A stretch of DNA of 40,276 nt from an uncultured Megasphaera sp. (GTDB lineage: Bacteria > Bacillota > Negativicutes > Veillonellales > Megasphaeraceae), in assembly GCA_900540735.1 (NCBI GenBank), contig UQHB01000022.1, positions 1 through 40,276 on the forward strand, read 5' to 3'. The first letter of the stretch is position 1. Every line of letters begins with the position of its first letter. Shown here one piece after another: positions 7,910 through 14,675 of the stretch. The notes under the pieces are model-generated. The model was not told the DNA's origin. It worked only from the letters and a program-made list of their open reading frames with translations, and did not search any database. The position numbers were made by a program, and so were the translations under genes.

Positions 7910-8566
7910 TTATTCGTGGCAGCGACCGGCAAGGGCACAACTTGAGCAAGCTGTAGGCGAGCAGCCGTCACCGCTAAATTCGAGGCCTACAAAGGCGACG
8001 AGTGTTTTCCGCGGCGTAATCATGCCGCTGTCTGTAAAGGATAAGCCAATGGTTTCACCGTGGACGGCTTTGACTACGTCTTTTTCTTGGTTCGCTGGCC
8101 AATCGCCTGTACCGGGAGACCAACGCCACTGGACTTTGTAGCCTTTCTTGGCACCAATGACATCGAGGTACGTCGTCATTTCTTCGGTCAATGACTGGAG
8201 GGCAATGGCTGCTGACGAATCAAGGAGAATGCCGTGATTAAAGTCTTTTGCTACGAAGGCTTGGTCAATGACTTCTTCTACTTCCTTGCCGAGAGTCAAG
8301 GCAAGGCCGAGGATAATCGTTGCCCGTTCGAGGCGCATCGGCAGGTCTTCCCCTTTGACTGTAAAGGGCTGGTCGCAGAGGATGGATTTTGATTCAGGGT
8401 CATAGAAGCATTGCTGGTAAATGCCTTTGGGCCGGAGCTTGCTTAGAATCGTGCGGCATGCGTCTTGGACGGCTTCGTCTGTAATATTAGCAGCACCACG
8501 GCCTTGGGCAAAGATATGGACGCGATGGGCATCTAAACTATGTATGGTTCCGTTAAATAAGGGCAT
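7910..8566 (-). CDS. Stand-alone protein related to the cobalamin-dependent methionine synthase activation domain
   Basis: A 218-aa soluble protein. The stretch QWRWSPGTGDWPANQ (about residues 146-160) followed by GETIGLSFTDSGMITPRKTLVAFVGL matches the pattern of the MetH activation domain family (SPGYGDWP, then a segment with Leu-Thr-Glu-Ser and Pro-Arg-Lys-Ser). That domain uses S-adenosylmethionine to reactivate oxidised cobalamin. LDSSAAIALQSLTEE fits the conserved helix before it. The C-terminus adds a small cysteine cluster (CSPTACSSCALAGRC) that could bind a metal or Fe-S centre. No methionine synthase gene is adjacent. The start is supported by AGAAAGGAAG. Family assignment is moderately sure; the partner protein is unknown. 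Confidence 0.7.
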   Translation of the reverse strand: MPLFNGTIHSLDAHRVHIFAQGRGAANITDEAVQDACRTILSKLRPKGIYQQCFYDPESKSILCDQPFTVKGEDLPMRLERATIILGLALTLGKEVEEVIDQAFVAKDFNHGILLDSSAAIALQSLTEEMTTYLDVIGAKKGYKVQWRWSPGTGDWPANQEKDVVKAVHGETIGLSFTDSGMITPRKTLVAFVGLEFSGDGCSPTACSSCALAGRCHE

Positions 8567-8645
8567 AACGTAACTTCCTTTCTAAGGTATTATTTTTTTC
8601 TATTATACCATAGGATACCTTGAATTACACTGGCTACACTGCACT

Positions 8646-8670
8646 GTCTATGCTATACTATAACATAGAC
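8646..8670 (+). promoter_or_regulatory. Extended -10 promoter within a dyad, upstream of parA
   Basis: TGCTATACT (8651-8659) is an extended -10 element with no good -35. It is enclosed by the perfect inverted repeat GTCTATG (8646-8652) and CATAGAC (8664-8670). A protein bound at the dyad would occlude the -10, so the parAB promoter may be repressible, possibly by ParA or ParB themselves. Confidence 0.5.
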
Positions 8671-8704
8671 TTAATATAAATTATCAGGAAATGAGGTGGC
8701 TCTG

Positions 8705-9481
8705 GTGGCACATATTATTGCCGTAACCAATCAAAAAGGCGGTGTTGGAAAGACGACGACAGCAGTCAACCTTAGCGCGTGTTTGGCAGACGCTGGCAAG
8801 CGGACATTGCTCATTGATTTGGATCCCCAAGGCAATGCTACGAGCGGCTTAGGAATAGATAAAGACGGATTAGCAAAAAATTTATACGACTCCTTAATCG
8901 ACAAGACTCCTATGGAAGAAGTTGTCCAAGAGTCTGTAGTCAAAAAATTAGCAGTCATTCCGGCAACGATGGATGTAGCCGGTGCAGCTGTAGAGTTAGT
9001 CAATATGGATCAGCGTGAACAGGCGTTGAAGCATAGTTTAGACCAGTACCTAGCATCGTTTAAGAAACCGTATGATTTCGTCATCATTGACTGCCCTCCT
9101 TCGTTAGGGCTCTTGACGATTAACGCCTTAGTGGCAGCGCAGTTCGTGCTGATTCCCGTGCAATGCGAGTTCTATGCTCTTGAAGGGTTGGCACAGCTCA
9201 TGCAGACTGTCGAAATGGTGCGTTCTAATTTAAATGGCGACTTACGGCTCTTAGGCTTACTGATGACCATGTTTGACGGGCGGACGAATTTGTCTCTCCA
9301 AGTGACGGAAGAAGTCAAAAAATATTTTAGCGGTCAAGTCTTTAAGACCATTATTCCGCGGAATGTCCGCTTGAGTGAAGCTCCGAGCCATGGCGAACCG
9401 ATTACGATGTACGACCCGCGCTCGAAAGGTGCTGTAGTTTACGGCAAATTGGCAAAAGAGGTGATGCGCCGTGTCCGCTAA
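8705..9481 (+). CDS. parA: Chromosome-partitioning ATPase ParA/Soj
   Basis: A deviant-Walker ATPase that works with ParB at parS to segregate origins and control initiation. The signature lysine-containing P-loop is KGGVGKTTTAVN near the N-terminus, followed by LIDLDPQGNATSGLG and VIIDCPPSLGLLTINAL. The GTG at 8705 (MAHIIAV) is preferred over the GTG at 8696 because GAGG at 8693-8696 gives normal spacing only for the former. The 258-aa length is standard. It overlaps parB by 11 bp. Confidence 0.96.
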   Translation: MAHIIAVTNQKGGVGKTTTAVNLSACLADAGKRTLLIDLDPQGNATSGLGIDKDGLAKNLYDSLIDKTPMEEVVQESVVKKLAVIPATMDVAGAAVELVNMDQREQALKHSLDQYLASFKKPYDFVIIDCPPSLGLLTINALVAAQFVLIPVQCEFYALEGLAQLMQTVEMVRSNLNGDLRLLGLLMTMFDGRTNLSLQVTEEVKKYFSGQVFKTIIPRNVRLSEAPSHGEPITMYDPRSKGAVVYGKLAKEVMRRVR

Positions 9482-10397
9482 ACGAACTGGCTTAGGCACG
9501 AATAAAGGCTTAGGCAAACGGCTCCAAGCCTTGGGCTTAACAGAACAGCACGTAGACGATGTAAAGGCGAAGCCTCAAGGGGCAGTAGAAATCCCGGTCG
9601 CAGCCATTGTGCCAAATCCGCATCAGCCGCGGCAGCATTTTGATCCAGAGGCTCTTGAAGCTTTAGCCAATTCTATTAAAGAATACGGCATCGTCCAGCC
9701 TCTGGTCGTGCAACAACGAGGTAAAGGCAAATACGAACTCGTCGCCGGTGAACGACGGCTCCGGGCAGCCCAGCTTTGCCATCTTTCCAAGGTCCCGGCT
9801 ATTATTAAAGCGTACGAGCCCCAAGTGGCAACGGAAATTGCGCTCATTGAAAATCTCCAGCGCGCTGACCTCAATGCCATTGAAGAAGGCCAGGCTTATG
9901 CCTCTTTAATCGAAGAATTTGGCTTGACTCAAGAAGAAGCGGCGAAAAAAGTCGGCAAAAGCCGCTCGCACGTAGCTAATATGATGCGGCTCTTGCAATT
10001 ACCTGAAGCTATTCAACAGGCTGTTTGGGACGGCCAGCTGACCATGGGCCAAGCCCGTCCCCTGCTCCAACTACCGGCAGACTTGCAGGCTGCAGCGGCG
10101 GAAAAGATTATCTCTCAGGGCCTTTCGGCACGGCAAGCAGAACAGCTCGTCAAGTCTTTATTAGCGCAGAAGCCGCAGCAACCTAAAGAAGCACTGGATG
10201 CATATTTAGAGTCCGTCCAGGACCGGATGAAAATGCATTTAGGTACGTCTGTAGCTATTCGCTTAGGACGGAATAAGAAGAAAGGAAAGATTGAAATTTC
10301 CTTTACGTCTGAAGCAGAATTTGAACGGCTCTTAGCGTTACTAACTGACGAAGAAGAACGGCGTAGGGACGACGGTATTTCTTCGTTTCACGTCTAA
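9471..10397 (+). CDS. parB: Chromosome-partitioning protein ParB/Spo0J
   Basis: A CTP-dependent clamp that loads at parS and spreads along DNA. Motifs seen: GLGKRLQALG N-terminal ParA-activating region, VAAIVPNPHQPRQHFDPEALEALANSI, GERRLRAA (CTP-binding GERRxRA), ENLQRADLNAIEEGQAY, and the KVGKSRSHVANMMRLLQLP helix-turn-helix. GTG start with GAGGTG upstream, overlapping parA. Normal length of 308 aa. The perfect parS at 609-624 is a matching target in the same window. Confidence 0.97.
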   Translation: MSAKRTGLGTNKGLGKRLQALGLTEQHVDDVKAKPQGAVEIPVAAIVPNPHQPRQHFDPEALEALANSIKEYGIVQPLVVQQRGKGKYELVAGERRLRAAQLCHLSKVPAIIKAYEPQVATEIALIENLQRADLNAIEEGQAYASLIEEFGLTQEEAAKKVGKSRSHVANMMRLLQLPEAIQQAVWDGQLTMGQARPLLQLPADLQAAAAEKIISQGLSARQAEQLVKSLLAQKPQQPKEALDAYLESVQDRMKMHLGTSVAIRLGRNKKKGKIEISFTSEAEFERLLALLTDEEERRRDDGISSFHV

Positions 10398-10492
10398 AAA
10401 AATATAAAAAACATCTGTCCTTTTTCAAGGGATTAGTGTATGATAAATACCATGTAATAGATTTAATAGGTATGTGGACCAGGAGGAACGAC

Positions 10493-11035
10493 ATGGTGAA
10501 CGGATTGAATGTGTTGTATCTCGCCTCAATGGGCGTAGTAGGAGTGATTTTACTGGCACTCCTTGGCTATATTTTTGTGCTCCATCGGCACGTGCGGCAG
10601 TTAGAAAGTAAATACACTTTCTTCATGCAAGACGAAAACGGCAAGAGCGTCGAAGCAAAACTCAAAGACGACGTAGCAAAACTCCATCATTTACAAGGAA
10701 CGCTCGACATGATTCATCAGCGGCAAAAAGATATTTTAGCTGTCCAAAATCATTGCTTCCGTAAAATTGGTTTCGTCAAATATAATGCCTTCGATAATAT
10801 TGGCAATAATTTAAGCTTTGCCTTTACAGTGCTCGATGGGAAGAATGATGGTTTTTGTCTCTCCAGCGTGTATGGCCGCAACGAATCGCGTATTTTCGCC
10901 AAACCTATCGTCGAAGGCAAGTGTCTGTACGGCATGAGTGAAGAAGAAAAAGAAAGCTTGACCAATGCTTTGAATTACAGCAGCGACACGCAAGAAGAAA
11001 CACCGAAAGACGATACGAAACAGAAAAAAGCGTAG
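10493..11035 (+). CDS. DUF4446 family membrane-anchored protein
   Basis: A 180-aa protein with one N-terminal membrane segment (about residues 7-29), a helical charged region likely to form a short coiled coil, and the conserved DUF4446 part: FRKIGFVKYNAFDNIGNNLSFAFTVLDGKNDGFCLSSVYGRNESRIFAKPI. This family is very often encoded right after parB in Firmicutes, as here, but its role is unknown. The ATG at 10493 has AGGAGG 8 bp upstream. The last about 20 residues are Asp/Lys-rich. Confidence 0.85.
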   Translation: MVNGLNVLYLASMGVVGVILLALLGYIFVLHRHVRQLESKYTFFMQDENGKSVEAKLKDDVAKLHHLQGTLDMIHQRQKDILAVQNHCFRKIGFVKYNAFDNIGNNLSFAFTVLDGKNDGFCLSSVYGRNESRIFAKPIVEGKCLYGMSEEEKESLTNALNYSSDTQEETPKDDTKQKKA

Positions 11036-11062
11036 TAATGTGACGATTAGCGTAAGGAAGGA

Positions 11063-12052
11063 ATGCAAGTGGACGTAAAGGAATGGATACAGGCACTTTC
11101 GATTGCAATCCGTAGTAAACTGCATAGCTTGAGTTATCGGCCAGGCTGGTCAGCCCTTTCGCGGACAGAGCCTATGATTCTCACGCCGAAGCAGTATAAA
11201 CGAGCAATTCTCATCGCCAGTATCGGCATCGTTGTCATTGTAGCGGCTGTCGGTATTGGTGTGTATCAGTATATTTCACTCCAGCAAATGCGTGCCCAAG
11301 AAGCACTGCATCAGCAACAGCTGGATATTATGCGGGAAAAAACGTCATCCCTCCAAGACAAAGTCGATAAAATGGATGCCCTCGACCAAGAGCTGCGGCA
11401 AATGGTCAAAGGCTCAGGAAGTGGTGACAGCCCAAAAGGTGATGGTGGCACAGCGGGCCAGCAGAAGAAATCGCCAGACCTTTCTCATGCTGGATACAAT
11501 GACGTGCTTTTAGCCACCACTCGTCTCGAAACGCGGACCAATGCCCGCATCATTAGTTTCATTACCTTAAAGACCGTACTCAGTGATACAGCAGGCCAGC
11601 AAGTCCGGCAAATGCAGCAGATTTCTAAGCAGTACCGTTCGTCGTCGGCCGCTGTGACCTCGTCGACGACACCGTCTATGTGGCCTATCCAAGGGACGAT
11701 TACGTCGCCCTTTGGCTATCGCGGCAATCCTATTGGCGGCGGCACTGGCTATCATGAAGGCGTCGATATTGCTGTTGATTTCGGTACGCCTGTACGGGCG
11801 ACCGCAGCTGGGACAGTATCCATGGCTGGCTGGGTCGACGGCTATGGCAATCTCGTCGAAATCGACCACGGCAACGGCATGAAGACCCGGTATGGTCATA
11901 ATTCGATGCTCCTCGTCGTAGAAGGACAGAAAGTCCAAGCAGGCGATATTATTTCACTGGCTGGCAGTACGGGCCGCAGCACAGGGCCGCACGTCCATTA
12001 TGAAGTGCGCGTCAATGATGTAGCGACGGACCCAATGTTATTTTTACCATGA
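11063..12052 (+). CDS. M23-family (LytM-type) murein endopeptidase, membrane anchored
   Basis: A cell-wall peptidase or peptidase-like activator. Layout: short cytoplasmic N-terminus, one membrane helix (about residues 47-70), a coiled coil (about 75-115), a linker, and a C-terminal M23 domain (about 210-328). Zinc ligands are present: His and Asp in YHEGVDIA, and His in PHVHYEVR, so the enzyme is probably active. The start is either ATG 11063 or GTG 11069; AAGGAAGG is better spaced for the GTG. It belongs to the parAB-DUF4446 gene run and is closed by a terminator directly after its stop. Confidence 0.9.
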   Translation: MQVDVKEWIQALSIAIRSKLHSLSYRPGWSALSRTEPMILTPKQYKRAILIASIGIVVIVAAVGIGVYQYISLQQMRAQEALHQQQLDIMREKTSSLQDKVDKMDALDQELRQMVKGSGSGDSPKGDGGTAGQQKKSPDLSHAGYNDVLLATTRLETRTNARIISFITLKTVLSDTAGQQVRQMQQISKQYRSSSAAVTSSTTPSMWPIQGTITSPFGYRGNPIGGGTGYHEGVDIAVDFGTPVRATAAGTVSMAGWVDGYGNLVEIDHGNGMKTRYGHNSMLLVVEGQKVQAGDIISLAGSTGRSTGPHVHYEVRVNDVATDPMLFLP

Positions 12053-13284
12053 GTGTTAGAGGGAATTTGAATGCGAAATTCCCTCTCTTTTTTTACTGTC
12101 AAGGGAGGGATACAGGGACATGGAAAAAAATCGGCCTTATCCTGACGGGTATTGCCCTCTCCGGACTCGCTCTCTTTTGTATTATGCCGACACGAGAACA
12201 GCCTGTGACGGGCGTGCGTATTGGTGTTAATTTAGATTTGACTGGTCCGGCGGCGGTCTACGACGTGTCGACGGCCAGAGGCATTACCTTAGCCATTGAC
12301 GATATCAATGCTGCAGGAGGGCTCTTAGGACAGCCTGTAGAACAAATTGTCAAAAATAACGAAAGCCAACACGACCTGGCCATGACGCAGCTCAAAGAAT
12401 TGAGTGCCCAGCGCGTGACGGCTGTCTTAGGGCCTAATATTACGGCTACAGCCTTGGCTGTGGCTCCGCTGGCTGAGTCCATGCATTTGCCCCTCATTAG
12501 TCCTGCTGGGACGCACCCAGATATTACGGTCAGTGCTACGTCGTACCACGTGTATTCCTATATTTTTCGGGCGACCTATATCGATTCCTATCAAGGCCGG
12601 GTCATGGCTGATTTTGCCCGACAAACCTTAGGTGCTAAGACGAGTGCCGTCATCTACGATGCTCATAGTTCGTACTCTCAAGGGCTGGCTGAGTTTTATC
12701 GTAAAGCCTTTACGGTCCGTGGCGGCACAGTGCCCCTCTTTATTGGCCTAGAAAAGAAAGAAGATTTAGTCCAAGCCATGGCCCTCATCAAGCAGCAACC
12801 TGTTGATGCCGTCTATGCGCCCTTTTATGGCGAAGGTGCCGAAGCGTGCCTGGTGGCGCGGTATGACGAAGGCATGATGATGCCTTTCCTTGGCGGCAAT
12901 GGCTGGCAAGGCATGCGGCTTGCCCAGCACGTCGACCCGGCGTATGTAGAGAATGTCTATTATGCGGACCATTATAGTTACGGTACGGACTTGGACAAGG
13001 CTCGAGACTTTGCAGAAAAATACTACGCTGCTTACGGCCAGTGGCCCGATAGTTATGCTGCCCTCGGCTATGATGCAGCCATGATGGGCGCTGCTGCAGT
13101 CCGCCAAAGCCATAGCAACAAACCAGAAGCCGTGGCCGAAGCACTGCGCAAAACCGTCCAATTTCCAGGCGTTACAGGTACTTTCTCCATTGACGGCAAT
13201 CACGATGCTATTACGCCGGTCTATATTATTCATTTCGTAGACGGCCAGCCTGCGCTCTATCAAACGATTCAGCCGACGACGTAA
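12049..13284 (+). CDS. Periplasmic binding protein of the branched-chain amino acid (LivJ/K) type; start ambiguous
   Basis: A type I periplasmic binding protein: after a hydrophobic export segment (KKIGLILTGIALSGLALF) come VRIGVNLDLTGPAAVYDVSTARGITLAIDDINAAGG, GPNITATALAVAPLAE and PLISPAGTHPDI, all typical of the Leu/Ile/Val-binding family. No ABC permease or ATPase genes lie nearby, so it may be an orphan. The coordinates given are the longest in-frame reading, starting at an ATG that overlaps the M23 stop by 4 bp, but this start runs straight through a terminator hairpin. A well-placed ribosome binding site (AAGGGAGGG) instead precedes ATG 12120, which is one base out of frame across a run of seven A (12124-12130). 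Removing one A or one G gives an ideal signal-peptide start. Confidence 0.8.
   Translation: MSVRGNLNAKFPLFFYCQGRDTGTWKKIGLILTGIALSGLALFCIMPTREQPVTGVRIGVNLDLTGPAAVYDVSTARGITLAIDDINAAGGLLGQPVEQIVKNNESQHDLAMTQLKELSAQRVTAVLGPNITATALAVAPLAESMHLPLISPAGTHPDITVSATSYHVYSYIFRATYIDSYQGRVMADFARQTLGAKTSAVIYDAHSSYSQGLAEFYRKAFTVRGGTVPLFIGLEKKEDLVQAMALIKQQPVDAVYAPFYGEGAEACLVARYDEGMMMPFLGGNGWQGMRLAQHVDPAYVENVYYADHYSYGTDLDKARDFAEKYYAAYGQWPDSYAALGYDAAMMGAAAVRQSHSNKPEAVAEALRKTVQFPGVTGTFSIDGNHDAITPVYIIHFVDGQPALYQTIQPTT
12058..12094 (+). terminator. Rho-independent terminator after the M23 peptidase gene
   Basis: A perfect 11-bp stem (AGAGGGAATTT, 12058-12068, with AAATTCCCTCT, 12076-12086), a 7-nt loop and a U run form a strong terminator. 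It falls inside the long reading of the next ORF, which argues that the binding-protein gene really begins after it. Confidence 0.9.
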
Positions 13285-13301
13285 ATTTTACAATTTTTAC
13301 C

Positions 13302-13330
13302 TTTACAAATGAGAAGATAAATGATAATAT
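13302..13330 (+). promoter_or_regulatory. Promoter of the NiCo riboswitch-CDF exporter unit
   Basis: TTTACA (13302-13307), a 17-bp spacer and TATAAT-like TAATAT (13325-13330) lie directly before the aptamer, so the riboswitch RNA and the CDF gene have their own promoter. Confidence 0.78.
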
Positions 13331-13332
13331 AA

Positions 13333-13431
13333 GGGCAATGAACAGGCTATGACCTTCATAGCTGGGCGCAAGCAGCAGGACAATCGACCTGTGGGACTCC
13401 ATATTGAATGGCGTTCTACAGGTCTTTTTTT
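13333..13431 (+). promoter_or_regulatory. NiCo (czcD-type) transition-metal riboswitch
   Basis: The RNA has the layout of the czcD/NiCo family. A core AACAGGC is followed by a P2 hairpin (GCTATGA/TCATAGC, 13346-13352 with 13356-13362), then GCTGGGC with a small GCAA-capped hairpin, then AGCAGG, and a last hairpin CAGG/CCTG (13376-13379 with 13388-13391) that runs into TGTGGGAC. These conserved G-rich junction strands are what I know of the family. The 3' strand GACCTGTGGGAC is also the 5' arm of a terminator, so metal-stabilised aptamer and terminator exclude each other, giving an ON switch. The downstream gene is a CDF cation exporter, the usual partner. P1 is weak and I could not assign it fully. 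Confidence 0.85.
13386..13431 (+). terminator. Riboswitch expression-platform terminator
   Basis: GACCTGTGGGAC (13386-13397) pairs with GTTCTACAGGTC (13413-13424) as 12 bp with two G-U pairs, extended by CCAT/ATGG inside, and is followed by seven U. Its 5' arm uses the conserved 3' strand of the aptamer, so it can only form when the metal-bound fold is absent. Confidence 0.88.
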
Positions 13432-13504
13432 ATAGCATTACCGCTCATTTGCTTGCCATGTGAGTTCAATACGCGGTAGGTTATGATGGAAAAGGAGACG
13501 TATT

Positions 13505-14374
13505 ATGGAAACACATCGCGAAAACCGTGTATGGTACCCCTTGCAAGGTGCCGTGTTAGCACAAGGATTGTTAGTCTTAGGAAAATTAGCTGTTGGCTTT
13601 ATGACTGGTGCTGTGAGCTTAATCGCAGACGGCCTCCATTCGGGCATGAACCTCGTCAGTACATCCACGGCCTATATGGCGGCGCGGCGAAAAAATACTT
13701 TTGCCGATACGTTGCGGCAATATGGTGAAGCCCAAGCAGATCATATTTTATCTTCTTTAGAAGCATTGCTGCTCATCGTTGTGTCGTGTCTCATTTTTGC
13801 GCAAAGCCTGGGCCGGATTGCCCAGCCTCAGCTTGCGGCTAGTGCCATGCATTGGCCTTTGATTGTCATGATTCTTGCCACTATTGTCCAAGTAGGCTTG
13901 ATGCAAGTCTTACAGACCGAAGCTGTCCGCCACGACTCGGCTGAACTGTATGCAGGCAGTAAAGAATCGCGGTGTGATGTCTTCTTAGCTGCTGCCTTAG
14001 CCACCGGCTTTGCTGTCATGATTGTGACAGGCTGGTTATGGCTCGATGCCATCCTGTCGTGTGTCGTGTCGCTCCATCTCTTCTATCGGGCTGTTATGAT
14101 GCTGCGGTTCCACTACAACGGCTTCCATACGATTCCTTTGAATGATATAGAAAAACACCGCATTGGCCGCATCATTTTAGACAATCCCGGTGTCTTAGGG
14201 TATCACAACTTAGAAGTCCGTACAGAACATGAAGTGATGAAATTATATTTCCACTTAGAAGTATCGAAAGAGCTGCCGAGTTATAAAGCCGCTGCTGTTT
14301 CAGATGCAGTCAGCTTGTCACTCCTCTTAAAATACGGTCCTTGTGCCCCGTCTATTCACGTAGACAGACGATAA
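13505..14374 (+). CDS. Cation diffusion facilitator (CDF) family metal exporter
   Basis: A 289-aa transporter with about five to six membrane helices and a short cytoplasmic C-terminal domain (from about residue 205). Exports divalent metal ions by proton exchange in characterised members. Signature SLIADGLHSGMN (residues 38-49) fits the family SxxxxADxxHSxxD, except that the final Asp is Asn49. In the later helix the usual H-x3-D pair reads E-S-R-C-D (GSKESRCDVF), so the His is replaced by Glu. The C-terminal domain has several His residues (NLEVRTEHEVMKLYFHLEV). The start has AAGGAG upstream. Control by the NiCo riboswitch implies induction by Co, Ni or Fe(II). Confidence 0.88.
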   Translation: METHRENRVWYPLQGAVLAQGLLVLGKLAVGFMTGAVSLIADGLHSGMNLVSTSTAYMAARRKNTFADTLRQYGEAQADHILSSLEALLLIVVSCLIFAQSLGRIAQPQLAASAMHWPLIVMILATIVQVGLMQVLQTEAVRHDSAELYAGSKESRCDVFLAAALATGFAVMIVTGWLWLDAILSCVVSLHLFYRAVMMLRFHYNGFHTIPLNDIEKHRIGRIILDNPGVLGYHNLEVRTEHEVMKLYFHLEVSKELPSYKAAAVSDAVSLSLLLKYGPCAPSIHVDRR

Positions 14375-14557
14375 AGACAGTTCATGCGGAACAACGACCG
14401 GATTATTTTTATTTGCAAATCCTATTAACTACACGATGGCGTTGTTCCGCATTGACTACATATGAAATATTTTTCTCTTTATAGAAAAATATTTTAATTT
14501 TTAAAGATAAAAATAGAATCTATGATTAAAAATCAAAGAAAATTGCGAAACAATGTA
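14375..14557. other. Intergenic region with two large RNA hairpins after the CDF gene
   Basis: No gene is seen in this stretch. It holds a 13-bp perfect inverted repeat (ATGCGGAACAACG 14384-14396 and CGTTGTTCCGCAT 14440-14452) enclosing a second small stem (GGATT/AATCC), and a 12-bp perfect AT-rich hairpin (arms 14465-14476 and 14483-14494). Neither has a classical U tail directly after a GC-rich stem, though the second is followed by TAATTTTT. They may end the CDF transcript or form a structured 3' UTR. Confidence 0.6.
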
Positions 14558-14586
14558 TTTACATCATATTAGAAAACTGTTATAAT
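14558..14586 (+). promoter_or_regulatory. Promoter of the 5-oxoproline operon leader
   Basis: TTTACA (14558-14563), a 17-bp spacer and perfect TATAAT (14581-14586). The predicted transcription start is near 14593, about 80 nt before the first gene. Confidence 0.8.
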
Positions 14587-14614
14587 ATGATATAATAAAA
14601 ATATATTAGTTAGC

Positions 14615-14661
14615 AAAGACGCTATTCTCTATGAAAAGAATAGCGTCTTTTTATCTTTTTT
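14615..14661 (+). terminator. Leader terminator between the promoter and the first gene of the 5-oxoproline operon
   Basis: A perfect 14-bp stem (AAAGACGCTATTCT 14615-14628, AGAATAGCGTCTTT 14637-14650) with an 8-nt loop is followed by a long U-rich run (TTATCTTTTTT). It lies about 22 nt after the predicted start of transcription and just before the ribosome binding site of the first gene. No other promoter is visible between it and the gene, so it should act as an attenuator. Confidence 0.85.
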
Positions 14662-14675
14662 AAGGGGTGATTATT

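Noticed and set aside
10384..10399. A second parS-like site at the end of parB (CGTTTCACGTCTAAAA)
   Set aside because: It keeps GTTTCACGT but has four mismatches to the 16-bp palindrome, including the symmetric half, so ParB binding is doubtful.
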